Virus record (IMG/VR): IMGVR_UViG_3300041809_000360
Span: 1 to 28,407 of that record
Length of the DNA stretch: 28,407 nt
Origin: a virus
Direction: 5' to 3' (one strand)
In this document: positions 19,858 through 27,249 of the stretch, piece by piece
Position numbering within the stretch: the stretch's first letter is position 1
How the letters are laid out: every line of letters begins with the position of its first letter
Notes under the pieces: model-generated
The model's input: only the letters and a program-made list of their open reading frames with translations
The model's database searches: none
What the model was told of the DNA's origin: nothing
Translations under genes and position numbers: made by a program

Positions 19858-21401
19858 TGGCTCCAGCGAAACCGACCACCGTACCGCTCCCGCTCGCCTC
19901 ATACCAGCTCGCCGACCTACGCGCCGGCTCGAAGCGGTTGATCGGCTGCTACCCGGAGCCGGCGCCGCAGACGCAGCCTGACGACACCAAAGACCAGCAG
20001 CCGGCGTGTCTGCGGCGCTGGCCTGGGCTCTCTACGTTCACTCCGAGCGGGCTGACCAACCCGCTGCGCGGCATGTGGGAGATGGCTGGCGTCGTGTACG
20101 CTGTAGTAGGGTTCGATCTCTACACAGTAAGCAGCGCGGGCGCGTTCACCCTCGTGCCAGGTTCGGCCAGCGGCATCATCGGCAACGGGTTCGTTCGCAT
20201 GACGGACAACGGCGCGTGCCTGGTGGTGCTGGTGCCTGGTACCGACGTATGCTACACGTACACACCGTTCTCTGGCGGGGGTGGCGTGCAGCAGCTGACC
20301 AGCGCGTTCTTCCTGGCGCTTGGTGGTGCAATTGATTGCTGGTTCGTCGACACCTACATCGTGTTCCTGGCGAACAATAATAACGGTAACGGGTCGTACA
20401 CGTTCTTCAACGATGACGGGCGGCAGGTGTCCGGCAACGCGCAGATTACCTTCACTACCGCCGCGTCGTTCAACCGGCAGTTCGGTACCGACCCGTTCTA
20501 CGGGATGTGCGTCGACCACCGCGAGATCTTGATGTTCGGCTCGCGCTCGTCGGAAGGGTTCGTCAACACGGGCAACCCTACCGGCACGCCGTTCAGCGCG
20601 GCGTCGGACACGTACATGCCGTACGGCGTGCACCCGATGTGTCCCTACAGCATCGCGCTCCAAGACAACTCGGTCTTCTGGGTCTGCAATGACCTAACCG
20701 TGCGGCGACGCGAGGGACAGACCCCGACCCGCATCTCGACAGCTGGCGTCGAGGCCGTACTATCGAACGCGAACAAGCAAGGGCTCTTGCTCGGTACGTA
20801 CGCCCTATCGTCGCCAGCCGGCGGCCCTACTTGGAACGGGCACCCATTCTATGTTCTGACGATACCGCTTGCGGAGCGCACGCTCGTTTACGATTGCGTG
20901 ACGCAGCAGTGGTTCGACCTGGTGTCGGTGCTCAACGGCCAAGAGGTGCAGTACCGCGGCATCGCCTACCTGAATGCGTTCGGCAAACAACTTGTCGGCG
21001 ACTCAGAGAGCGGCACCATAGGGTACCTGGACGACACCGTCCAGAATGAGTTCGGGAACACCAACGCGCCGACAGTGTGCGCGTTCACTACGCAGGCGAT
21101 CTACAGCCAGAACAACCGCCAGACCGTGCGGCGCGTCGAGGCCGTAGTTACGGCCGGCGCTGGGCCGACGCCGGGCGTCGCGCCGCGCATCAGCCTGCTG
21201 CTTTCGGACAACTGGGGGCAAACGTTCGATGTATCTGGCGACGATTCGCAGACGCTGGGGCTGCCTGGCGACACGGACAACCGTGCGGTATGGTGGAACC
21301 TCGGGCAGCACTATAGTCTGGTGCTGCAGTTCCGTGTTACGGACGCGTCGACTACGTTTACTGTCGACGTGACCGCGATGGTTGAACCTTGCAAGTGGTA
21401 G
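19857..21401 (+). CDS. Packaged-DNA stabilisation protein, P22 gp10-like
   Basis: This 514-residue protein starts at ATG 19857 in a TAATG overlap. The open frame continues upstream, but that part overlaps the gp4-like gene out of phase and is ignored. MAPAKPTTVPLPLASYQLAD and the following RAGSKRLIGCYPEP are the usual N-terminus of the gp10 family. It is beta-rich throughout, with repeated aromatic/Gly patterns (WFVDTYIVFLANNNNGNGSY; DNSVFWVCNDLTVRRREGQT), fitting the beta-propeller-like tail hub of P22 gp10 (472 residues). It plugs or extends the portal/gp4 ring and keeps packaged DNA in the head. It ends in DVTAMVEPCKW, and the next gene starts five bases on. Confidence 0.82.
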   Translation: MAPAKPTTVPLPLASYQLADLRAGSKRLIGCYPEPAPQTQPDDTKDQQPACLRRWPGLSTFTPSGLTNPLRGMWEMAGVVYAVVGFDLYTVSSAGAFTLVPGSASGIIGNGFVRMTDNGACLVVLVPGTDVCYTYTPFSGGGGVQQLTSAFFLALGGAIDCWFVDTYIVFLANNNNGNGSYTFFNDDGRQVSGNAQITFTTAASFNRQFGTDPFYGMCVDHREILMFGSRSSEGFVNTGNPTGTPFSAASDTYMPYGVHPMCPYSIALQDNSVFWVCNDLTVRRREGQTPTRISTAGVEAVLSNANKQGLLLGTYALSSPAGGPTWNGHPFYVLTIPLAERTLVYDCVTQQWFDLVSVLNGQEVQYRGIAYLNAFGKQLVGDSESGTIGYLDDTVQNEFGNTNAPTVCAFTTQAIYSQNNRQTVRRVEAVVTAGAGPTPGVAPRISLLLSDNWGQTFDVSGDDSQTLGLPGDTDNRAVWWNLGQHYSLVLQFRVTDASTTFTVDVTAMVEPCKW

Positions 21402-21405
21402 TAGT

Positions 21406-22341
21406 ATGGCGACCCCGTTAAAGTCAAAGCCAGGGCTGACCGGCGCCACCGCGCTCTCGATCCCGAAGACTTGGGACCCGAAGTGGTTCCGTGGGTTCAT
21501 CAGCAACATGCTGAAGGGTGCCGACGTTCGCAATGCTATCGGAGTGGACGGTATCACTATCACCGGCAACATTTCGAGTCCGTACGCGACGATTGGTTTC
21601 ACAGGTGCCCCCTCGGCGAACGTAACCCCTGACACGCACCCCGCTTCTCCAAACACATCTAATGATGAGTTTGAATTTGGCTCATCGCTCGATCTGACTG
21701 GCGCCCGCGGTGCAGGCGCAGTAGCCTGGTCCTGGCTCAACCAAGGCGTATCGACCGCGAACGTCACGTCAGGTGCTCTAGTCCTCAATGCAGCTACGGG
21801 TGGTATTAGTAGCGTAGCCATCGTTGAACAGTCAATTGTTAACCCCAGCGCCGCGTGGGACTTTCGCTGCAAGTTGCTAGGGATAGATTGGTATAATGTG
21901 CAGACCGGCTCAGATAGCCGTGGCGGGATGTGGGTAGGGGACAACACAGGCGGCGGCGGCCTGAGCTATACGATGTCGTCGTACTACGATTCCGGTGCAG
22001 GCTATCTGCGATGGAATGTTGCACGGTGGAGTTCCCCAACTACTGCAGTTTCTGCGCTCTTTACGTCGAGTACGAGCAGTAGCGTACTGTTGGATCAGTG
22101 GGCCGGCGTCATGCCGATGACCTCTAACGGGCAGGCCGTGTACTATCGGATCACGTTCGATGGGACTACGCTACGTTGGTACGTTTCGCAGGACGGCGTT
22201 GTCTACGCTCTCGCTACACAAGAAGCAGTCGGCGCGTACCTAATCACTAACCCCGCAGGGATAGGTCTATTCGCTTCGGAAGCTAACAATAGTGCACAGC
22301 AGGCATCTGCTGTGTTCGATTGGTTTAGGCGCTATGCGTAA
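21406..22341 (+). CDS. Concanavalin-fold (lectin/LamG-like) tail protein
   Basis: The ATG at 21406 gives 311 residues; the TTG at 21382 is inside the previous gene and is rejected. Residues 1-60 (MATPLKSKPGLTGATALSIP, then WDPKWFRGFISNMLKGADVR) look like an attachment segment. From about 85 to the end is a jelly-roll domain of the concanavalin A-like/DUF1349 type: a signature YYRITFDGTTLRWYVSQDGV, then GIGLFASE and a final AVFDWFRRYA. Such domains bind carbohydrate. P22 encodes the tail needle gp26 at this place; no trimeric coiled-coil needle is seen here. This protein may therefore be a tail-tip or receptor-binding component. Direct evidence for virion location is lacking. Confidence 0.65.
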   Translation: MATPLKSKPGLTGATALSIPKTWDPKWFRGFISNMLKGADVRNAIGVDGITITGNISSPYATIGFTGAPSANVTPDTHPASPNTSNDEFEFGSSLDLTGARGAGAVAWSWLNQGVSTANVTSGALVLNAATGGISSVAIVEQSIVNPSAAWDFRCKLLGIDWYNVQTGSDSRGGMWVGDNTGGGGLSYTMSSYYDSGAGYLRWNVARWSSPTTAVSALFTSSTSSSVLLDQWAGVMPMTSNGQAVYYRITFDGTTLRWYVSQDGVVYALATQEAVGAYLITNPAGIGLFASEANNSAQQASAVFDWFRRYA

Positions 22342-22362
22342 CGCTGAAGGAACGAGAGCGAG

Positions 22363-22653
22363 ATGACCCTGCACTGGACGACAGAGTCGATGGTAGCTGC
22401 CGTAGCTGTGGTCGTTACCACAGCCGGCGGCTTGTACACGACCAGCTATCACTGGGGCTCAGTCAACGAGCAGATCATCGAGCTGCAGGACAAGAGCGCA
22501 CAGACGGAGACCCACATCGTTAAGCACGACGATCAGCTGGACGCCATCAAGCAACAGAACGCAGCGATGCAACAGGCGCTGGACGATATCAAAGATACTG
22601 TCCACGACATACAATCTCAGGTGAGGAAGACACAACATGGCCATCACGAATGA
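22363..22653 (+). CDS. Membrane-anchored coiled-coil protein (putative inner spanin-like)
   Basis: This 96-residue protein has one N-terminal hydrophobic segment (about 9-25, SMVAAVAVVVTTAGGLYTTS) followed by a long heptad-rich helix (36-88; VNEQIIELQDKSAQTETHIV and IKQQNAAMQQALDDIKDTVH). It ends in a His-rich tail (QHGHHE). An N-terminal anchor plus a periplasmic coiled coil is the architecture of inner-membrane spanins (Rz). It overlaps the lysozyme gene by 17 bases, so a lysis role is likely. A small regulator of the holin is the alternative. No outer-membrane lipoprotein partner is seen in the overlapping frames. Confidence 0.6.
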   Translation: MTLHWTTESMVAAVAVVVTTAGGLYTTSYHWGSVNEQIIELQDKSAQTETHIVKHDDQLDAIKQQNAAMQQALDDIKDTVHDIQSQVRKTQHGHHE

Positions 22654-23143
22654 AACGGTTCTTGACCCGTCTATTGATCGACGTCTTGCTGTGGATCTCG
22701 ACGCGGCGGAAAATGACAAACTTGAGGCGTATCCAGACTCGCTAGGTAACTGGACCTGCGGCCGCGGGCACCTGCTGCCGCGTCCGGCGCCGGGCCGCTC
22801 GTGGGAGGGGTTCACCGTCCCACAGTCTACCAGCGACCGCTGGTTCAGCACCGACATCATGAACGCGATGCGGCTCGCGTCGCGGTGGGCAGAGTTCGAA
22901 TCGTGTGACACGGACTGCCGCAAGAACGCGCTCTACGAGATAGCGTTCAACATGGCCGGCAAGTGGGAGGCGTGGGGGCCGACGCGGGCTCTTATCACCG
23001 CGAAGAACTGGCGGGGCGTGCATGACCACCTGCTCGCGAGCCTGTGGGCCAAGGAGGTGCAACCGCACGGCCTCGATACGCCGGGACGCGCCACCCGCAT
23101 CGCTAATTATTTTCTGAGCGGGGAGTATCCCGATGGGGCTTGA
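22637..23143 (+). CDS. Endolysin, GH24 T4-type lysozyme
   Basis: This 168-residue protein is the size of T4 lysozyme (164). The catalytic block at residues 22-48 reads DAAENDKLEAYPDSLGNWTC, then GRGHLLP. Glu25, Asp34 and Thr40 have exactly the spacing of T4 Glu11-Asp20-Thr26 (9 and 6 residues). It hydrolyses the beta-1,4 bond between N-acetylmuramic acid and N-acetylglucosamine in peptidoglycan. RKNALYEIAFNMAGKWEAWG is the conserved C-terminal helical lobe. There is no signal peptide or SAR segment, so release depends on the holin encoded next (overlap of 11 bases). AGGAAG precedes the ATG inside the upstream gene. Confidence 0.88.
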   Translation: MAITNETVLDPSIDRRLAVDLDAAENDKLEAYPDSLGNWTCGRGHLLPRPAPGRSWEGFTVPQSTSDRWFSTDIMNAMRLASRWAEFESCDTDCRKNALYEIAFNMAGKWEAWGPTRALITAKNWRGVHDHLLASLWAKEVQPHGLDTPGRATRIANYFLSGEYPDGA

Positions 23144-23543
23144 TATCACCGGGATCGGCTCGATAGCCGACCTGCTCGGCACCGCCGTCAACAAAATATG
23201 GCCCAACCCCACGGAGGCGGCGGCGGCCAAGATCGCCCTGCTGAACGCGCAGCAGGCCGGCATGTTCAAAGAGATGGACGCGCAGCTCCAGACCAACATC
23301 GAGCAGATCAAGGCGAACGCGGCGGAGGCTGCGAAGCCGGGCCTAAGCTTCCGCGATGGCGCCGGGTGGGTATGCGTCATAGGGTTCGGCATCGCGACAC
23401 TGAAGTCACCTATCGAGTGGGCGTGCTCGCTAGCTGGTCACCCGGTGACGTTGCCGGCTGTAGATACTGGCACGAGCACGACGATGCTGTTCGCTTTGCT
23501 TGGGATAGGTGGGATGCACGTCTACGAAAAGACGCAGAAGTGA
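23133..23543 (+). CDS. Holin, 3-TM gene-transfer-agent type
   Basis: This 136-residue protein begins MGLDITGIGSIADLLGTAVN and then KIWPNP (21-26), the signature of the 3TM/GTA holin family. Charged helix AQLQTNIEQIKANAAEAAKP (50-69) is followed by hydrophobic segments at about 78-97 (GWVCVIGFGIATL) and 114-131 (TSTTMLFALLGIGGMHVYEK). The first segment (about 8-20) is only weakly hydrophobic, so two or three spans are possible. It would form membrane lesions that free the lysozyme encoded just before it. It ends 14 bases before the next gene. Confidence 0.78.
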   Translation: MGLDITGIGSIADLLGTAVNKIWPNPTEAAAAKIALLNAQQAGMFKEMDAQLQTNIEQIKANAAEAAKPGLSFRDGAGWVCVIGFGIATLKSPIEWACSLAGHPVTLPAVDTGTSTTMLFALLGIGGMHVYEKTQK

Positions 23544-23557
23544 TCTAACCTGAAATC

Positions 23558-25333
23558 ATGGCCGCTCCCGTAAGCTCTACCACAGGGACAGGGAACACCC
23601 TCGCAACGCCGGGGGCGGCTAACTCGCCGTCTAACTCGCCCGCGTTCTTGAATGCGGCGCAGACAACGTACAACGACCTGAACTCTGGAAACTACGCCGG
23701 AGCGTGGAACACGGCTCTCGGTACGTCGAGCATGTTCGGCACCAACATGGGTGCGCAGACGACAGACCCGCTCCTGCAGGCGCTGGAGAGTAGTCAGGGA
23801 CTGCAGGCGTTTGACCCGACGAAGAAGTGGGACGCGTCGTCACTCGACGCATACTACGCCGCCTTCAACAGCACAGGCGCGTACCACGGCAACAATACCG
23901 GCACCAACGGGTACCTAGGCCAGAACCCGTACGGCAACTGGGGCGCGGCCAGCGCGATAACGAGCGGCAGCGACCAGGCGGCTAACCTCTCGCAAGAGGG
24001 CGCGACGCCTGACGTCGCGAGGTTCGTAGGTGCGAGGCCTACGAAAAGTTTTCTAGGCAAGTACGGCGCCGACATCGGCATGCTCGCTCTGGCGGTAGCC
24101 GCCCCGTACGCTGTCGGCGCTCTCGCACCGGAGATTGCCGGCGGCGCAGCGATAGCGTCTGGCGGCGCTACCGGCGCGGCTACTGGCGCGATTGGATCTA
24201 TCGGCGCGGGCGCGCTGGTTGGTGCCGGAGGCGGAGCAGCGCTCGGAGCGTTAAGCGGCGGCAACGTCGGGAAGGATGCGCTGCTCGGCGGCCTCACTGG
24301 CGGGATAGGGGCCGGCGCTAGCACGCTCGGCAGCTACTACGGCGTACCTGGCGCAGCGTCGTCGCTCGCCGGCAAGGTAGGATCGAACCTAGCGACCGGC
24401 GCCGTACAAGGCTCCGGTGGCGGCAACGTCGGCAATATCAACGGCGCGGTTACAGGCGGACAGGGGAACAACGGTAACATGGCAAGTACAGACTCATCTC
24501 TAGCCGGAACCATCTCGGGCGCGCTGCCCGGCGTGCTTCAGGCTGGCGCCGGTATCTACGGATCGCAGAACGCCGCGCAGGCGATGACGGGAGCTGAGGC
24601 GAACGCTATCGGGACGCAGCAGTCCACGCTCGGCAATATAGGTAATATTTGGAGCACTCAGCAGAACCTAGGCCAGGGCGCGCAGACGCAGCTCGGCGCC
24701 GCGCTCGGCACGAACGGCCAGCCCGCAAACTACTCGAACTTCATGAATATGCCCGGGTACCAGTTCGCTGTGAGCCAGGGCACGCAAGCGGTCCAGCGCC
24801 AGGCTGCGGCGATGGGCAACGCGTACACCCCGAACACTGCGGCGGCCATCGGTCAGTACGTGACCGGCACCGCGTCGCAGGACTACAACACGTACATCAA
24901 TCAGCTGATGGGTGCGGCCGGCCTCGGCAGCACAGCGAACGCCGGCATCGCGACACCTACCTACCAGACCGGCGCGAACATCAGCACACTGCAGCAGAAC
25001 CAGGGCTACGCGCAGGCGTCCGGCGTGTCTGGCGCTTCGAACGCCGTCGGCGGCCTCTTCAATCCCAGCGGGGCGGGCACCAGCCTGGTAGGCGCTGCCG
25101 CTAAATATCTTGGCGGTAGCAACGGCACCACTACCGGCAACCCTAACAATCTCGGCGGGTCCACGCCGACAGCTCCCCCTGGACAGACATTGCAGTACGA
25201 CGCGAACGGGAACATCATAGGGTCTGCGGACACGTCTCAGTTTGCGGGGTCGGCCAACTACGGCGCCAGCGACACGAGCGGCGCTTCCACCGACTGGCTG
25301 ACCGGCGGTACTAACTTTCTGGGCGGCCCATAA
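23558..25333 (+). CDS. Putative ejection (pilot) protein 1
   Basis: This 591-residue Gly/Ala/Asn/Gln-rich protein has a central small-residue hydrophobic region, about 171-255 (IGMLALAVAAPYAVGALAPE, then repeated GAxxGA-type glycine zippers such as GALVGAGGGAALGALSGG). Such segments insert into or span membranes in phage internal virion proteins. Residues 340-470 are helical with QQSTLGNIGNIWSTQQNLGQ and AVSQGTQAVQRQAAAMGNAY, a pattern common in podovirus DNA-transfer proteins. It is the first of three large genes in the position of P22 gp7/gp20/gp16. The ribosome-binding site is weak (AACCTGAAATC). Assignment rests on composition and gene order. Confidence 0.6.
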   Translation: MAAPVSSTTGTGNTLATPGAANSPSNSPAFLNAAQTTYNDLNSGNYAGAWNTALGTSSMFGTNMGAQTTDPLLQALESSQGLQAFDPTKKWDASSLDAYYAAFNSTGAYHGNNTGTNGYLGQNPYGNWGAASAITSGSDQAANLSQEGATPDVARFVGARPTKSFLGKYGADIGMLALAVAAPYAVGALAPEIAGGAAIASGGATGAATGAIGSIGAGALVGAGGGAALGALSGGNVGKDALLGGLTGGIGAGASTLGSYYGVPGAASSLAGKVGSNLATGAVQGSGGGNVGNINGAVTGGQGNNGNMASTDSSLAGTISGALPGVLQAGAGIYGSQNAAQAMTGAEANAIGTQQSTLGNIGNIWSTQQNLGQGAQTQLGAALGTNGQPANYSNFMNMPGYQFAVSQGTQAVQRQAAAMGNAYTPNTAAAIGQYVTGTASQDYNTYINQLMGAAGLGSTANAGIATPTYQTGANISTLQQNQGYAQASGVSGASNAVGGLFNPSGAGTSLVGAAAKYLGGSNGTTTGNPNNLGGSTPTAPPGQTLQYDANGNIIGSADTSQFAGSANYGASDTSGASTDWLTGGTNFLGGP

Positions 25334-27249
25334 TGAGCGACATCCCTGACAGCGGTTCATTCAACCTCGGCCTCGCGAACATAGCGTCGCAGAACTATGG
25401 GCCGACCGCGACGGCCAACCAGGCGAACACGGCCGCAAGCACCGCGCAGACGCAGCAGCAGACGCAAGCCGCCGCCATGCAGAACAAGCTGATGGCCGCG
25501 CGCATGCCGCTGATCCTCTCGCAGCTGCACGATGAGTCTGTCGGCTCGGGCGACCAGTCCGGTGTCGGCGGGAACGCTCCAGGGGGCGGCGCCGGCTCCG
25601 CGCCGCGCACCCCCGGAGAAGACATCGCGTCCGAAGACAAGTCGGCGGTAGCCTCCGACCAGAACTTCTACCAGCCCGACAAGATCGATGCCGCGCTGCG
25701 CTCGCAGTATTTCGTGCCGCAGTACACGCCGCAGGAGATGGCCGCACTGCGTCGCTCGTATCTGGTAGACCCGGGCGACCAGTACGGTATGGGGCCGAAG
25801 CGCGTTATGGCGATGCGGGATATGCGAATCCAGCAACAGACACAAAACAATCAGCTGGAGTCGCGCGATGACTTCGACAAGCTACACGCTGTGACAGACG
25901 CCCCGGAGGGTGGAGCTATGGGCGTGCTCGAAGCGTCCCACCCCGAGACCGTCGCCGCGATCCGGCGCCAGTTCGCGAAAGACCCCGACGAGGACAGAGA
26001 CGAAGACGCGGCCGCGCGCATGTTCGCCTCACACGTTGCCGGCGCCGTGCACCAGTATACCGGCCGCAAGGCCGTGAAGGACGAGGCCGGGGTCTACCGC
26101 GACGAAGATACCGGGATCCCGATCCCTGGCGTCGAGAAGGTCGGCCTCTCGACCGACCAGTACGTGAAGCTTGCGCACGAGGCGATCACGCCGTCGGTAG
26201 ATATGGACGACGGCAACGGCGGCAAGATCAAGGTCGCCCCGTGGAAGGCCGCGCAGATGGGCGGCGCGAAGAACATCAACGGCCCGGGCGACTGGATGAT
26301 GGTGCGCGCATCGCAGTTGGGCCTACCCGGCGCCGCCTCAACGCTGAGCGGTAACAGCGCGCCGAAGCAAGAGGCGCGAGCTACGGCGCAGACCGCGCTC
26401 ACCACCGTGCAGAAGCAGCAAGCCGCCGCCGCCGCCCCGGCGCCAGCCGACGGCACACCGAAGCCGGTGAACGGCGTCGGCGCCGCGACCACCCCGCAGG
26501 GGCAGCTCGACCCCAAGCTGACCACCGCGCTGCAGGATTCGAAGTACAAGTACACGCCGTCGAACAACGGCGCGCCGTACACGCCGCAGATCGGGCACAC
26601 GCCGCCGCCCCCCGTGCTCGACGACATGAAGAACCAGACCACCGCACGCAACGAGCTGGCAAAGACGTCTAACCAGGGCGTAGGTGCCGCCTCTGCGGCG
26701 CTGACGATGTACCAGGCCGCGCAGGATATCCTCGCCAAGGGCCGGTACGACGGCGGAGCGTGGGACGCGAAGCTATCGAAAGAGGCCGGCAAGTACCTTC
26801 CGGTCGGGTGGCAGAACGCTTCCAAGACCGGCGACTACCAGGAGCTGGCGAAGATGCTGGGCACCGCCGCCCTGCAGTCTGGCAAAGGTATCTTTGCTAA
26901 GATGACGCAGATGGAGGCGAAGATGCTGACCACCGAGCTGAGCCCCGCGCCGGGAATGCAGCCGGAGGCTATGCGTGATATGATAGCGCAGGGTCAGAAG
27001 ATGGCACAGTACACGGTCGACTCCGCGAAGCGCGTGCCTTCGTACTTGCATGCGGGCAACGACGCGAACCAGTTCCCGGCGTGGAACCAGGAACATTTCC
27101 CGATGGAGAAGGAAACGATCCCTACCCCGGCCAAACCGAACGCGGCAGGTAACAATCCGCCAAAATATTCTGATGAGCAGGTGAAGGCGTACATGCAGAA
27201 GCACGGACTGAAGGACGAACAGGCTACCCGCAAAGCGTTGGGGCTGTAG
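25333..27249 (+). CDS. Putative ejection (pilot) protein 2
   Basis: This 638-residue protein overlaps the previous stop by one base (TAATG). Residues 20-65 form a Gln/Ala/Thr-rich helix (NQANTAASTAQTQQQTQAAA). A Gly/Ser linker (about 70-95) and a charged mixed region to 330 (YVKLAHEAITPSVDMDDGNG) follow. A Pro/Ala/Gln linker runs to about 420, and the C-terminal half is helical (TARNELAKTSNQGVGAASAA; KMLTTELSPAPGMQPEAMRD), ending in QVKAYMQKHGLKDEQATRKA. No catalytic motif is recognised. Place and composition match internal head proteins injected with the DNA. It may pair with its neighbours to build the trans-envelope channel. Confidence 0.58.
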   Translation: MSDIPDSGSFNLGLANIASQNYGPTATANQANTAASTAQTQQQTQAAAMQNKLMAARMPLILSQLHDESVGSGDQSGVGGNAPGGGAGSAPRTPGEDIASEDKSAVASDQNFYQPDKIDAALRSQYFVPQYTPQEMAALRRSYLVDPGDQYGMGPKRVMAMRDMRIQQQTQNNQLESRDDFDKLHAVTDAPEGGAMGVLEASHPETVAAIRRQFAKDPDEDRDEDAAARMFASHVAGAVHQYTGRKAVKDEAGVYRDEDTGIPIPGVEKVGLSTDQYVKLAHEAITPSVDMDDGNGGKIKVAPWKAAQMGGAKNINGPGDWMMVRASQLGLPGAASTLSGNSAPKQEARATAQTALTTVQKQQAAAAAPAPADGTPKPVNGVGAATTPQGQLDPKLTTALQDSKYKYTPSNNGAPYTPQIGHTPPPPVLDDMKNQTTARNELAKTSNQGVGAASAALTMYQAAQDILAKGRYDGGAWDAKLSKEAGKYLPVGWQNASKTGDYQELAKMLGTAALQSGKGIFAKMTQMEAKMLTTELSPAPGMQPEAMRDMIAQGQKMAQYTVDSAKRVPSYLHAGNDANQFPAWNQEHFPMEKETIPTPAKPNAAGNNPPKYSDEQVKAYMQKHGLKDEQATRKALGL

